A DNA stretch of 64,000 nucleotides from an uncultured Coriobacteriaceae bacterium. Lineage in GTDB: Bacteria > Actinomycetota > Coriobacteriia > Coriobacteriales > Atopobiaceae. Shown here piece after piece: positions 6,649-16,436 of the stretch. A model generated the notes under the pieces. That model made no database searches and was not told the origin of the DNA. It was given only the letters and a program-made list of their open reading frames with translations. The first letter of the stretch is position 1, and each line of letters starts with the position of its first letter. The stretch spans positions 25,148-89,147 of the forward strand of contig CACZFB010000003.1 of the NCBI GenBank assembly GCA_902780305.1. Reading direction: 5' to 3'. Made by a program: the position numbers and the translations under genes.

Positions 6649-8556
6649 GTGGGTAGCAGACTAAAGAAATGGCTGGGCCTCGCCCGGAACAGCAAGTACG
6701 TGAGCGCGTTTCTCACGCGGGGCAACGTGCGTGCCGCCATATACATGTCGGTGATCGTTATCGTGCTCGAGTGCTGGATGCTCAGTACGTTGGGACAAAA
6801 CATCGTCCAGAGTGCCGCGGCGGGCAAGCCGCGCGACCTGCCTTGGATCGTGAGCCATGCCGCATGGTACGTGGGCCTTATTGCCATCGCCGCCGTGGTC
6901 CTTACGTACTGCATCCGCTTCGTGCAGGGCAAGGTAAAGAGCGGAAAGGTGGTCCAAGCGCTGCTCGTGCTGTTCTCGGTGGCGTGTTTGGTGTTTGGCG
7001 TGCACTTTGGCAACAACTCGTACATTAAGGGCGAGCAGGTACTGGCCTTCGCCACCATGACGCTGTTCGTGTTTGGCATCCCAACGTGGCCGCCCATACC
7101 CGCGCTGGTGGCGTCGGCCATCACCTTTGGCGGCTTCTATGCCTACATCGACCACAACGTGCCGGCAACCCTGGGTACGCAGGTCAACCTCTTTACGCTG
7201 TGGATTGCCACCTTCGTGGTCTCTTTGTCGTCCTATCACCAACGGTTGAGCGAGGCGAGCAAGGAGCGGGAGCTGGAGGAGACCAACAAGCGGCTGCGGC
7301 ACATTGCTTCCTACGACGAGCCCACGGGCATCCCCAACATGCACACGTATCGTGGTGCCGTGGCCGTGCTGCTGGAAGGCATCGACGAGCTGGACACGCA
7401 CTTTTCCGTCGTGTACATGGACGTGGAGAATTTTCAGGCCTACAACGGGCGCTATGGCTTTGCTGCGGGCGACCATCTGCTGAGGGACTTTGCGCAAGGA
7501 CTGCTTGAAGTGTTTGACAACGAGCTGGTGGCGCGCTTCTCGGACGACCACTTTGTGGCGCTGTGCGACACGGCCGTGGTGCCCGAGCGCGTGGAGTCTG
7601 CGCGCCAGCTGCTCAACAGCCTGCGCGGAGAAGTGCGCCTGCACCTTAAGGCCGGCGCGTACGAGCTCACGGACGAGCACGACGACGTGGGGCTGGCATG
7701 CGACAAGGCTCGCGTCGCCTGCAACCAAATTAAGCGGATGGCCGACAAGAGCCTGTGCATCTACGACGAGAAGATCGAGCTCGCGGTTACGCGCAAGCGC
7801 TACATCATCAACAACGTAAAGCGTGCCGTGAACGAGGGTTGGATTAAGGTGTTCTACCAGCCGGTGATCCGCTGCTCCGACGGTTCGGGGGAGCTGTGTG
7901 GCTACGAGGCGCTGGCGCGCTGGGACGATCCCACCTACGGGCTGCTTCCGCCCTTCGTCTTTATCGAGACGCTCGAGGAGCATCGCGAGATCGACAAGCT
8001 GGACCGCTGCATCATAGAGCAGGTGTGCCGCGACCTGCGCGCCGAGATTGACGCGGGCAAGCAGGTGGTTCCCGTGTCGCTCAACTTCTCGCGTCTGGAT
8101 TTCGAGCTGTACGACGTGCCTGGCTTCTTGGACGAGATGGGGCACAAGTACAACATCCCCAGCAGCCTGCTGGACGTGGAGATTACCGAGAGCGCCCTTA
8201 CCCAGCAGATGCGGGAGCTGCAGAACACCATGGACTCGCTGCGCGAGGAGCGTTACTCGCTGTGGCTGGACGACTTTGGCAGCGGCTACTCGTCGCTCAA
8301 TGTGCTCAAGGACTTCCAGTTTAACGTGCTCAAGATCGACATGGCGTTCTTGCGCGGGTTCCCCGGCAACAAGAAGTCCGGCCCGATCCTCTCGGCCATC
8401 GTGGATTTGGCCAAGGACCTGGGCCTGGTTACGCTGTGCGAGGGCGTCGAGACGCTCGAGCAGTTTGAGTTCCTGCACTCCATTGGCTGCGACCGTGCGC
8501 AGGGCTACTACTTTGGCAAGCCCGACCCCGTCAAGCAGTTGCCCGCCGCCGTGTAA
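6649..8556 (+). CDS. Membrane EAL-domain c-di-GMP phosphodiesterase with degenerate GGDEF domain
   Basis: This protein of 635 residues has about six membrane segments in residues 20-190, a degenerate GGDEF domain (about 215-375), then an EAL domain (about 385-630). The GGDEF signature is replaced by RFSDDHF, so cyclase activity is unlikely. The EAL domain keeps its catalytic set: YEALARW, SLNFSR, EITES, LDDFGSGYSS, KIDM, EGVET and QGYYFGKP. It should hydrolyse c-di-GMP, with the GGDEF-like domain perhaps regulatory. I chose the GTG at 6649 because AGGGGG lies six bases upstream; an in-frame GTG at 6628 lacks a site. A TACAAT -10 element lies at 6617-6622. Opposing cyclase and HD-GYP genes occur at 48.6-58.8 kb. 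Confidence 0.88.
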   Translation: MGSRLKKWLGLARNSKYVSAFLTRGNVRAAIYMSVIVIVLECWMLSTLGQNIVQSAAAGKPRDLPWIVSHAAWYVGLIAIAAVVLTYCIRFVQGKVKSGKVVQALLVLFSVACLVFGVHFGNNSYIKGEQVLAFATMTLFVFGIPTWPPIPALVASAITFGGFYAYIDHNVPATLGTQVNLFTLWIATFVVSLSSYHQRLSEASKERELEETNKRLRHIASYDEPTGIPNMHTYRGAVAVLLEGIDELDTHFSVVYMDVENFQAYNGRYGFAAGDHLLRDFAQGLLEVFDNELVARFSDDHFVALCDTAVVPERVESARQLLNSLRGEVRLHLKAGAYELTDEHDDVGLACDKARVACNQIKRMADKSLCIYDEKIELAVTRKRYIINNVKRAVNEGWIKVFYQPVIRCSDGSGELCGYEALARWDDPTYGLLPPFVFIETLEEHREIDKLDRCIIEQVCRDLRAEIDAGKQVVPVSLNFSRLDFELYDVPGFLDEMGHKYNIPSSLLDVEITESALTQQMRELQNTMDSLREERYSLWLDDFGSGYSSLNVLKDFQFNVLKIDMAFLRGFPGNKKSGPILSAIVDLAKDLGLVTLCEGVETLEQFEFLHSIGCDRAQGYYFGKPDPVKQLPAAV

Positions 8557-8570
8557 CGTTTGCGGCAATC

Positions 8571-8599
8571 TGAGAAAAGGGGCCAAACCCCTTTTCTCA
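8571..8599. terminator. 29-bp palindromic terminator, TGAGAAAAGGGG family
   Basis: A 12-bp stem TGAGAAAAGGGG pairs with its complement around the loop CCAAA. The A-tract and T-tract inside the stem allow termination in both directions. Confidence 0.8.
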
Positions 8600-8634
8600 A
8601 ACCCCCTTTTCCCACGCTCGCGGAGGAAGATGCC

Positions 8635-10563
8635 ATGAGAAACACACGTTGCAAGAAGCGGTTTTGGGGAGTGTTGTGCGTGGTGCTGGGCGGTCTGCTC
8701 GCGCTGAGCATGCCCGCTACGGCTGGTGCGGCCGAGCAGGTAGAGGTCGTGCCCGAAGAGGAGGTTGCGATTGAGCCCGCCGTTGCGGAAGAGCCCGCCG
8801 CTGTGGAGGCGCAGGACGACGGCACGTGGAACAACTGGAACCATTCGGACAGCCTGCCCACGGACCCCGGTAGCTATAAACTCCAGACCAACGTGACCCT
8901 CACCAAAACGTGGATCGTTCCCTATGGTGGTGGTACCGTCCCCGTCAACCTCGACCTCAATGGGCACACCATTACCTCGAATCAAGAAGGCGACGCTTCC
9001 GTAATACGCATCTCAAAGTCAGAGAACGGCGAACCCGCCAAGCTCGTCCTCTATGACAGCGTCAATGTCGAGGGCACCATCACCCACGCGAATGGCAAGA
9101 GCGGCCCCGGCGTGGAGATCGGCGACGGCGGCGAGTTCGTTATGGAGGGCGGCTGCATTTCCGGTAACGTTGTGTCAGGTAGTATCGGCGGTGGTGGCGT
9201 GCACGTGGGGAGTGGCGCCTCGTTCACTATGAATGGCGGTGCCATCCAGAAAAACAAGGCGGACTACGGCGGCGGCGTGTACGTGGGAAGTGGCGCCACG
9301 TTCACCATGAATGGCGGCACCATCCAGAACAATGGAAGTAAGGAGACCCTACGTGGCGGCGGTGTGTACGTGGGAAGCGGCGCCAGCGCCTACGGCCGGG
9401 CCGGAGGCACCTTCAACCTGGCCGGTGGCACCATTACAGGGAACAACGCCGCAATAGGAGGCGGCGTTGCCGGCTATTGGCCCAATGAGAGCGATCCCGC
9501 GTATAGGATCTTTCTGTCTGGCAACCCCCGCGTGACGGACAACTATAACGAACGCCCAAACTACGACACCAAGGGCAAGAACCTTTGCCTGGTGTGGCCA
9601 AAATCCAACGAGCGTCCTCTTGGCATCAGGGGGACCCTTGGGGAGGAGGCCATAATTGGCATTTCGGTCATACGGGACGATTCCTATGCCGAGGGCCCTA
9701 ACACGTCCTTTATCTATACCGACGGCGTCTTTACCAAAGAATACCGGGCAACCCAAGGCGACGACCCCTGGCACCACTTTACGAGCGACAATCCCAACCG
9801 CTCCGTGCTTTGGACGCCAGATGGCCAGGAGGCGCAGCTGACAACGCCGCGCTACATAACCGTGGCACCGGACATTACGGGCGGCACGGTCAAGACGAGC
9901 AGAGACTTTGCCGCCGAGGACGAGACGATGGCCATCCAGGCGACACCCGACGAGGGTTGGGAGCTCGTGAGCGTAGCGGCCAAGGACGTCGATGGTAACG
10001 ACATCGCGGTCAATGGTAACCACGAGTTCGTCGTTCCCGCGTCTAACGTGGTCGTCTCGGCGACGTTTAAAAAGAAGCCCGTGCCGACCACCCTACCCGC
10101 GCCTGCGAACATCCACGTTGCCTACACTGCCCACGTCCAGAGAAAGGGTGACCTGCCTGCCGTGAGCGACGGTGCGGTGGCTGGTACTACCGGCAAGTCG
10201 CGCCGCTTGGAGGCGATGGGCGTTACGGTGAGCGATGGCGGCATCGAGTACCGAGCCCACCTCCAGCGCAAGGGCTGGGGCGACTGGGTTGCCGACGGCG
10301 CGCAAGCCGGCACCACTGGCCAATCCCGGCGTCTCGAGGCCATGCAGCTGAGGCTCACGGGCAAGGCCGCAGCTGACGGCTACCACGTGTGGTATCGCGT
10401 GCATTCACAGACATACGGCTGGCTGGGCTGGACGTGCGACGGCGAACCGGCTGGCACCACCGGCATGTCCAAACGTGCCGAGGCCTACCAGGTGCTGGTG
10501 CTCCACGGAGACGCCAAGCCCACCGACTACGACGCATCGAAGCCAGCCTACCGAAGGAAGTAA
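8635..10563 (+). CDS. Secreted right-handed beta-helix protein with InlB-like and three ChW repeats
   Basis: The product is 642 residues. A signal peptide (residues 1-32, hydrophobic core [15 protein letters not shown]) is followed by an acidic Pro/Glu/Ala stretch. The region of about 150-290 repeats [17 protein letters not shown] and is typical of polymorphic, autotransporter-like beta-helices. A domain ending VVSATFKK (about 415-485) resembles the divergent InlB B-repeat. Three ChW (clostridial hydrophobic, conserved Trp) repeats close the protein, each with a G-T-T-G-x-S-x-R-x-E-A core. No LPXTG anchor is visible, so it is probably secreted or held non-covalently. GGAGGAAGATGCC precedes the ATG. 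The giant protein at 26.2-30.1 kb shares the ChW repeats. Role unknown; adhesion or glycan binding is an inference. Confidence 0.82.
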   Translation: MRNTRCKKRFWGVLCVVLGGLLALSMPATAGAAEQVEVVPEEEVAIEPAVAEEPAAVEAQDDGTWNNWNHSDSLPTDPGSYKLQTNVTLTKTWIVPYGGGTVPVNLDLNGHTITSNQEGDASVIRISKSENGEPAKLVLYDSVNVEGTITHANGKSGPGVEIGDGGEFVMEGGCISGNVVSGSIGGGGVHVGSGASFTMNGGAIQKNKADYGGGVYVGSGATFTMNGGTIQNNGSKETLRGGGVYVGSGASAYGRAGGTFNLAGGTITGNNAAIGGGVAGYWPNESDPAYRIFLSGNPRVTDNYNERPNYDTKGKNLCLVWPKSNERPLGIRGTLGEEAIIGISVIRDDSYAEGPNTSFIYTDGVFTKEYRATQGDDPWHHFTSDNPNRSVLWTPDGQEAQLTTPRYITVAPDITGGTVKTSRDFAAEDETMAIQATPDEGWELVSVAAKDVDGNDIAVNGNHEFVVPASNVVVSATFKKKPVPTTLPAPANIHVAYTAHVQRKGDLPAVSDGAVAGTTGKSRRLEAMGVTVSDGGIEYRAHLQRKGWGDWVADGAQAGTTGQSRRLEAMQLRLTGKAAADGYHVWYRVHSQTYGWLGWTCDGEPAGTTGMSKRAEAYQVLVLHGDAKPTDYDASKPAYRRK

Positions 10564-10676
10564 CCCCTCGGATTGGCTTCCACCGCAGACGGCCAGGCAT
10601 ACGCATCCGTCGCGACAAGCCCCAGACGACACGTGTTACCATGGACAGGTTCGTACCCACGCATCCGGGAGGTAGC

Positions 10677-11876
10677 ATGACCAAGATCGCGATGAAGACG
10701 CCGCTGGTCGAGATGGACGGCGACGAGATGACCCGCATTATCTGGAAGCTGATTAAGGACGAGCTCATCGAGCCCTTTGTGGACCTTAAGACCGAGTACT
10801 TCGACCTTGGCCTGGAGGAGCGCGAGCGCACGCGCGACCAGGTGACGGTTGACGCGGCGGAGGCCACCAAGCGTCTGGGCGTCGCGGTTAAGTGCGCCAC
10901 CATTACGCCCAACGCCGCCCGCATGGACGAGTATCACCTCAGTGAGATGTGGAAGAGTCCCAACGGCACTATCCGCGCGCTGCTCGACGGCACCGTGTTT
11001 CGGGCGCCCATCGTGGTGCGCGGCATCGACCCGTACGTGCGAACCTGGAAGAAGCCCATTACCATTGCCCGTCACGCCTACGGTGACGTGTACAAGAACA
11101 CGGAGCTGCGCGTGGAGGGGCCGGGCACGGTGGAGCTGGTGTACACGCCGGCCGACGGCGGTGACGAGAAGCGCGCGCTCGTGCACGACTTTGCGGGCGC
11201 GGGCGTGGCGCAGGGCATCCACAACTTGGACGACTCCATTGCCAGCTTTGCGCGCGCGAGCTTCAACTACGCGCTGGACACCAACCAAGACCTGTGGTTT
11301 GCCACCAAGGACACCATCTCCAAGACCTACGACCACCGGTTTAAGGACATCTTCCAGGAGGTGTTCGACGCCGAGTACCGCGCACGCTTCGAGGAGGCGG
11401 GCATCGAGTACTTCTATACCCTCATCGACGATGCCGTGGCCCGTGTGATTCGCAGCGAGGGCGGCTTTATTTGGGCGTGCAAGAATTACGACGGCGACGT
11501 GATGAGCGATATGGTGAGCACGGCCTTCGGCTCGCTGGCCATGATGACCTCGGTGCTGGTCTCGCCGGCAGGCTACTATGAGTTCGAGGCCGCGCACGGC
11601 ACCGTGCAGCGTCACTACTACAAGCATCTGGCCGGCGAGCAGACCAGCACCAACTCCGTGGCAACCATCTTTGCGTGGACGGGCGCGCTGGCCAAGCGCG
11701 GCGAGCTGGACGAGCTGCCCGAGCTGGTGGCCTTCGCGCGCAAGTTGGAGCAGGCCACCATCGACACCATCGAGTCGGGCGTGATGACGGGTGACCTCGC
11801 GGCCATTACCAGCCTGCCCAACCCCACCCGCGTGAGCACGCAGGAGTTTATCTGCGCCGTTGCCGAGCGTCTATGA
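10677..11876 (+). CDS. icd: NADP-dependent isocitrate dehydrogenase (homodimeric, eukaryote-like subfamily)
   Basis: This 399-residue enzyme converts isocitrate to 2-oxoglutarate and CO2 with NADP. It shows [30 protein letters not shown], the substrate loop [27 protein letters not shown] and the [14 protein letters not shown] cofactor region. The length and motifs match the eukaryotic IDH1-like subfamily found in some anaerobic bacteria, not E. coli Icd. GGGAGGTAGC precedes the ATG. The TGA stop is the first three bases of the palindromic terminator that follows. No other TCA-cycle gene is adjacent; a role in 2-oxoglutarate supply for glutamate synthesis is likely. Confidence 0.93.
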   Translation: MTKIAMKTPLVEMDGDEMTRIIWKLIKDELIEPFVDLKTEYFDLGLEERERTRDQVTVDAAEATKRLGVAVKCATITPNAARMDEYHLSEMWKSPNGTIRALLDGTVFRAPIVVRGIDPYVRTWKKPITIARHAYGDVYKNTELRVEGPGTVELVYTPADGGDEKRALVHDFAGAGVAQGIHNLDDSIASFARASFNYALDTNQDLWFATKDTISKTYDHRFKDIFQEVFDAEYRARFEEAGIEYFYTLIDDAVARVIRSEGGFIWACKNYDGDVMSDMVSTAFGSLAMMTSVLVSPAGYYEFEAAHGTVQRHYYKHLAGEQTSTNSVATIFAWTGALAKRGELDELPELVAFARKLEQATIDTIESGVMTGDLAAITSLPNPTRVSTQEFICAVAERL

Positions 11877-11902
11877 GAAAAGGGGCCAAACCCCTTTTCT
11901 CA
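11874..11902. terminator. 29-bp palindromic terminator overlapping the icd stop
   Basis: TGAGAAAAGGGG, loop CCAAA and the complement of the stem. The opening TGA is the stop codon of icd. It also faces the end of the convergent gene at 11920. Confidence 0.85.
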
Positions 11903-11919
11903 CTTTCGATAGGGGAGCG

Positions 11920-12417
11920 CTACTCGGCGCTCTCCTCGAGCATCTTCGTGCTTACGGCGTCGGCAAGGTCGACCACCTGCAGTGTCTTTCCCAACGGCGT
12001 AAGCACCTTGAGCAGGGTGTCCAGACGCGGGGAGTTGACGCGCGTCTCCAGGCGCGCGACCACCGGCTGCTTAACACCTGCCGCGGCTGCCAGCTTTGCC
12101 TGCGAGAGGCCACTCTGGTGGCGGGAATCAACCACCTCGGAAATAACGCGCGCGCACTCGGCATCCACCACGCTCACGCGCTGGCTCTCCTCGTAGATCT
12201 CCTTGCACCCCATGTCCAGCTCCTTGCCCCACGAGACTCCATAGCCCTCGGCGGCAAGCTGGGCAGAGAGGAAGAGCTCCTCGTCTTGGAGCGGGGCAAA
12301 CTCGCTGCGCTTTTGAATAAGGGCGTCGATGTCCAGAAGACGTGTTTCGCCGTCCGCAAACCACACGAGGAGCGTAGACGGAACGAGCGGTTGTGCGGCA
12401 GCAATCTTTTTAAACAT
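11920..12417 (-). CDS. DUF2442 / helix-turn-helix (XRE) fusion protein
   Basis: This 165-residue protein has an N-terminal segment resembling DUF2442 (LLVWFADGETRLLDIDALI, GYGVSWGKELDMG). It is followed by an XRE-type helix-turn-helix (SGLSQAKLAAAAGVKQPVVA) and a short tail. DUF2442 proteins are often encoded in toxin-antitoxin-like or mobile gene pairs, but no partner toxin is visible here. The ATG at 12417 lacks a strong ribosome site. An alternative TTG at 12495 has AGGA upstream but would add an unlikely hydrophobic extension. The upstream 100 bases are markedly AT-rich compared with the surroundings, suggesting recent acquisition. It probably binds DNA and may autoregulate. Confidence 0.7.
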   Translation of the reverse strand: MFKKIAAAQPLVPSTLLVWFADGETRLLDIDALIQKRSEFAPLQDEELFLSAQLAAEGYGVSWGKELDMGCKEIYEESQRVSVVDAECARVISEVVDSRHQSGLSQAKLAAAAGVKQPVVARLETRVNSPRLDTLLKVLTPLGKTLQVVDLADAVSTKMLEESAE

Positions 12418-12538
12418 TAAGTATCCAATCAAAAACAGAATTATGAGATGCGATACGAAAATAATATATCCTAAGCAATCAAAAGATGCTAGCAAGATTT
12501 CCTATTGGTGTTTTTTAAACATGAGTTGAGTCTTTTCG

Positions 12539-12559
12539 GACAAAGGGGACAGTCCCCCG
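12539..12559. repeat. GGGGACAGTCCCC palindrome upstream of galK
   Basis: GGACAAAGGGGACAGTCCCCC is one unpaired member of the GGGGACTGTCCCC repeat family. It lies in the 285-bp gap between the DUF2442-HTH gene and galK. The rest of the gap is AT-rich to about 12530 and otherwise featureless. Confidence 0.6.
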
Positions 12560-12702
12560 ATTACCACCCGGTCACGTTGCCGCAGCTTACGGCTCCGCTT
12601 GGCGGTCGTGGGCGCGGGCCAGACGACTTGCGTTACAGTTACATAAAACACGTTGCGTTCCGCGTGGCAAGGCGCGTGGTCGACCAAAGAGAGGAGCGGC
12701 AT

Positions 12703-13902
12703 ATGCCTGCACGAGCCGATTTTAAGGAATTGATCCCTGCGTTCGAGGATGCGTTTGGCGCCGTGGGCAACCGCCGGCTCTTGGCCGTGCGCGCACCTGG
12801 TCGCACCGAAATCGCCGGCAACCACACCGACCACGAGGGTGGCACCGTAATTGCCGCCGCGGTCGACCGCTACGTGGAGGGCATCTTCTCGCCGACGTCT
12901 GGCGGCCTGATGCGCGTGCAGAGCGAGGGATATGGCCTGGTCGAGGTGGACGTGGCGAGTACCGAGGCGCGCGACGACGAGCGCGGGACCACCGCATCGC
13001 TCGTGCGGGGCATGGCCGCGCAGTTCGCAGCGCGCGGCTATACCCCGCAGGGCTTCGACGCCTGCCTGCGCAGTGACGTGCTGGGCGGCTCGGGTCTCTC
13101 GAGCTCGGCTGCCTTCGAGTTGGAGCTGGGACAGGCCCTCAACGCGATGTGGGCCGACGGCAGCATTGCTCCGGACGAGCTGGCAATGATGGCACAGCGC
13201 GCCGAGCGTGAGTGGTTTGGCAAGCCGTGCGGCCTCATGGATCAGGCCGCGGTGGCGCTGGGGGGCGTGCAGCACATGGACTTTGGGACGCCGGGCGTCC
13301 TTGCCGCCGAGCCGCTGGACTTCGACTTCGCCGAGCACGGCTATGCCATCTGCATCGTGGCGGTGGGCGCCGACCACGCGGCGAACATCGACGACTACGC
13401 GGCAGTTCCCGGCGAGATGCAGGCCGTGGCGCGCGAGTTGGGCGCAGACGTGCTCAGCGAGGTGCGGGTGGAGGACGTGCTGGCTGCCATGCCCAAGATT
13501 CGACAGACCCTGGGCGATCGCGCGGCCCTACGCGCCCTGCACTATTATCAGGAGGACTGGCTGGTAACGGCGCGAGCCAACGCATTGAAGGCGCAGGACC
13601 TGGACCGGTTCCTCGAGCTCACCAGATTCTCGGGCGAGAGTTCGGCCATGTTCCTGCAAAACGTGAGCATCGGCGGCTCTGCGGAGCAGCCCTCCATGCT
13701 GGCCATCGCCCTGGCCAGCAGCCTGCTGTGCGGTCGGGGCGCCGTGCGCGTGCACGGCGGCGGCTTTGGCGGCACCATCCAGGCTTTTGTGCCGCTCGAT
13801 GCCGTCGAGGAATTTGTCGCGGGCATGGACGCGGTGTTTGGCGAGGGCGCCTGCGGCGTGTATGGCGTGGATCACGAGGGGGCAAAGGCATGGTGGATGT
13901 AG
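12703..13902 (+). CDS. galK: Galactokinase
   Basis: This 399-residue GHMP kinase phosphorylates galactose at C1 with ATP, the first Leloir step. The galactokinase signature GRTEIAGNHTDHEGG is near residues 33-47. The ATP-binding loop GGSGLSSSAAFELELG and the C-terminal HGGGFGGTIQAFVP motif are both present. GAGGAGCGGCAT precedes the ATG at 12703; a longer frame upstream has no site. The stop overlaps the galT start by 13 bases, so the two genes are translationally coupled. No galE or galactose transporter lies in the window. Confidence 0.93.
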   Translation: MPARADFKELIPAFEDAFGAVGNRRLLAVRAPGRTEIAGNHTDHEGGTVIAAAVDRYVEGIFSPTSGGLMRVQSEGYGLVEVDVASTEARDDERGTTASLVRGMAAQFAARGYTPQGFDACLRSDVLGGSGLSSSAAFELELGQALNAMWADGSIAPDELAMMAQRAEREWFGKPCGLMDQAAVALGGVQHMDFGTPGVLAAEPLDFDFAEHGYAICIVAVGADHAANIDDYAAVPGEMQAVARELGADVLSEVRVEDVLAAMPKIRQTLGDRAALRALHYYQEDWLVTARANALKAQDLDRFLELTRFSGESSAMFLQNVSIGGSAEQPSMLAIALASSLLCGRGAVRVHGGGFGGTIQAFVPLDAVEEFVAGMDAVFGEGACGVYGVDHEGAKAWWM

Positions 13903-15278
13903 CGCAGAAGCTCGTTGCGTACGCGATCGAGCGTGGGCTCGTCGAGCCAATCGACCGTACGTGGGCATACAACCGGGTACTTGAAGCCGTGGGCGCCTTC
14001 GGCCCGGTTCAAACAGAGGCCTGCGAAGACGACATCGACTCCCTGCTTGCGGCGCTGTCCGAAGTCGCCGTGGCAAATGGCCAGGTGGAGGACTCTGCGG
14101 GCGGTCGCGACCGTGCGGCCATGCGCGTGGCGGGAACCATCACGCCCGCTCCGTCGGTGGTCTCGGCGCGTTTTTGGCAGGCATACAACGAGGCCGGACC
14201 ACAGGCGGCCACCGACTGGTTCTATGAGCTGTGCGGCGACGTCAACTACGTGCGGCACGCCGCCATCGCGCGCAACCTTGCCTGGACGTGTTCCACGAGC
14301 TGGGGCGACCTGCAAATTACCATCAACAAGTCCAAGCCCGAGAAGGACCCGCGCGACATCGCCGCAGCCGGCAAGGCACTGCCAGGCGAGGCGTATCCCG
14401 CGTGCCAGCTGTGCGTGCAGAACGAGGGATACTCGGGGCGTCCCGCCGCGCTGGGCGGCGGACATCCCGCGCGGCAGAACCTGCGCATCGTGCCCGTGGA
14501 GCTGGGCGGGGAGCGGTGGGGCTTCCAGTACTCTCCCTACGCGTACTTCAACGAGCACTGCATTGCCATGAGCAGCGAGCATCGGCCCATGCATGTGGAC
14601 CGCGCCGCTCTGGGCTGCTTGCTGGACTTCGTGGACCAGCTGCCGCACTACTTCGTGGGCTCCAATGCCGACCTGCCCATCGTGGGCGGCTCGATCCTCT
14701 CGCACGACCACTTCCAGGGCGGGCGTCACGAGTTTCCCATGGACCGTGCCGAGGAGCTCGACGAGTTCGTCATGGCCGGTTACGAGGGTGTGTCGTGCTT
14801 CGTGCTGCGCTGGCCCCTCTCGGTGCTGCGCCTGCGTGCCGAGGACCGAGATGCCCTGCTCGACGCGGCGGACCACGTGTTGAGTGCGTGGCGCGCGTGG
14901 AGCGACCCGGCGGTGGGCGTGGTTGCCCACGACGCCGACGGCACGCCGCACAACACGGTAACGCCCATCTGCCGCCGTCGCGGCGAGGCGTACGAGCTGG
15001 ACCTCGCGCTGCGCTGCAACGTTACGAGCGACGAGCATCCCCTGGGCGTGTTTCATCCGCACGAGGACAAGTGGCACGTAAAGAAGGAGAACATCGGCCT
15101 TATTGAGGTGATGGGCTTGGCCATCCTGCCGCCGCGCCTGGAGGCCGAGCTGGACGCGGGTCGCCTGACGCGCGACCAGATTGGCCACGTGTTTGCCGCC
15201 GTGCTGGAGGACGCCGGCGTGTTCAAGTGGGACGACGCCGGCCGCGCCGCCCAGGCTCGCTTCGTGGCGTCGCTGTAA
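13890..15278 (+). CDS. galT: UDP-glucose:hexose-1-phosphate uridylyltransferase, class 2
   Basis: This 462-residue enzyme exchanges galactose 1-phosphate with UDP-glucose. Its size and the motif GGSILSHDHFQGGRHEFPM place it in the class 2 GalT family of Firmicutes and related bacteria, not the E. coli type. The HDH triplet there serves in uridylyl transfer. Other conserved stretches are CQLCVQNEGYSGRPAALGGG and PYAYFNEHCIAM. The ATG at 13890 lies inside the galK end (13-base overlap), with GAGGGGG upstream. A palindromic terminator follows. Confidence 0.92.
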   Translation: MVDVAQKLVAYAIERGLVEPIDRTWAYNRVLEAVGAFGPVQTEACEDDIDSLLAALSEVAVANGQVEDSAGGRDRAAMRVAGTITPAPSVVSARFWQAYNEAGPQAATDWFYELCGDVNYVRHAAIARNLAWTCSTSWGDLQITINKSKPEKDPRDIAAAGKALPGEAYPACQLCVQNEGYSGRPAALGGGHPARQNLRIVPVELGGERWGFQYSPYAYFNEHCIAMSSEHRPMHVDRAALGCLLDFVDQLPHYFVGSNADLPIVGGSILSHDHFQGGRHEFPMDRAEELDEFVMAGYEGVSCFVLRWPLSVLRLRAEDRDALLDAADHVLSAWRAWSDPAVGVVAHDADGTPHNTVTPICRRRGEAYELDLALRCNVTSDEHPLGVFHPHEDKWHVKKENIGLIEVMGLAILPPRLEAELDAGRLTRDQIGHVFAAVLEDAGVFKWDDAGRAAQARFVASL

Positions 15279-15288
15279 CCCCGCACCC

Positions 15289-15321
15289 GCCCAGCAAAGG
15301 GGGTTACTCCCCTTGCTGGGC
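15289..15321. terminator. Terminator after galT
   Basis: GCCCAGCAA and TTGCTGGGC form the outer stem, with GGGG/CCCC inside and a short TTAC-type loop. Confidence 0.7.
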
Positions 15322-15367
15322 GAGCCTATAATGATGGCGTGATTCCCGCAAAGAGAGAGGAACGACG

Positions 15368-16342
15368 GTGAGCAAAGAGAAGAGCCTGCATGCGGCCAGC
15401 GGTTGGTTGATGTTGCTTGTGGTGGTGTTTGGCTACATTGCCTCGCTGCTGGTAATGTTCTTTGGGTTTATCGCATTCGTCATGTGGACCGACTTCCCGC
15501 GCAGGGGGGCCAACCCATTCCCCGTCATCCTGCTGGGCCTGTTGCTGTTTGTGGCGACCTCCATCGCCCGCCGGGGTTTCTTTACGCTGCAGCCCGGCCA
15601 GGCGCGCGTGTGCGTGCTGTTTGGCAAGTACGTGGGAACCGTGCGTGACGACGGGCTCAAGTGGGGCAACCCGTTTTATGCCAAGAGCCTGGGCATCTCG
15701 AGCAATGCCGGCGGCAACACCAAGGTGCACCAGCACGACTCCAAGATTTCGGTCCGCGCGCGCACGTACACGGGCGAGCGCATAAAGGTAAACGACAAGA
15801 TGGGCAACCCCATCGAGATCGCAACCGTTATCGTATGGCATGTGGCCGACACGGCAAAGGCCCTGTTCGACGTGGACGATTACGAGCTCTACGTGGAGAT
15901 GATCACCGAGACGGCCTTGCGTCACGTGGCTTCGCTCTATTCGTACGACCACATGGCCGACGACGACGCCAACGCCGATGCCATTACGCTGCGCACCAAC
16001 ATTGAGGAGGTGAGCGAGGCGCTTCAGGCCGAGCTCTCGCACAAGCTCGAGGTGGCCGGCGTGGAGGTGGAGGACGCGCGCCTTACCCACCTTGCCTACG
16101 CGCAGGAGATCGCGCAGGCCATGCTGCGGCGCCAGCAGGCCGAGGCCATCATTGCCGCACGTAAGAAGATCGTGGAGGGTGCCGTGGGTATGGTGGACAT
16201 GGCGCTCTCGCAGCTCTCGGACGGTGGCGTGGTGGACTTCGACGACGACCGCAAGGCCACCATGGCGTCCAACCTCATGGTGGTACTGTGCGCCGATTCC
16301 GAGGCGCAACCCGTAATCAACACGGGCACGCTTCAGCAGTAG
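15368..16342 (+). CDS. SPFH/band 7 (slipin/stomatin-like) membrane protein
   Basis: This 324-residue protein has two N-terminal membrane helices (about residues 12-38 and 50-66), then a band 7 domain. That domain is recognisable from TLQPGQARVCVLFGKYVGTV, NPIEIATVIVWHVADTAKALFDVDDY and the amphipathic segment LAYAQEIAQAMLRRQQAEAI. Such proteins form large oligomers that organise membrane microdomains. A paired NfeD gene, common beside slipins, is absent. The start is GTG at 15368 with AGAGAGGAACGAC upstream. Function in this cell is not evident from context. Confidence 0.85.
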   Translation: MSKEKSLHAASGWLMLLVVVFGYIASLLVMFFGFIAFVMWTDFPRRGANPFPVILLGLLLFVATSIARRGFFTLQPGQARVCVLFGKYVGTVRDDGLKWGNPFYAKSLGISSNAGGNTKVHQHDSKISVRARTYTGERIKVNDKMGNPIEIATVIVWHVADTAKALFDVDDYELYVEMITETALRHVASLYSYDHMADDDANADAITLRTNIEEVSEALQAELSHKLEVAGVEVEDARLTHLAYAQEIAQAMLRRQQAEAIIAARKKIVEGAVGMVDMALSQLSDGGVVDFDDDRKATMASNLMVVLCADSEAQPVINTGTLQQ

Positions 16343-16436
16343 GCGTGTGGGGCGTGGGCCTGCAGGAACGGGCCAGTTGGGTGGACCTGCCGGAGCGGAC
16401 CCGCCTCTTGCCTGCGCTACGGGAGGACGTGGACGT

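Noticed and set aside
6661..8985. 774-codon open frame antisense to the EAL gene
   Set aside because: His/Arg/Leu-rich composition typical of antisense frames; the EAL gene has all catalytic motifs.
13872..15188. 438-codon open frame antisense to galT
   Set aside because: No motifs; galT is unambiguous on the plus strand.
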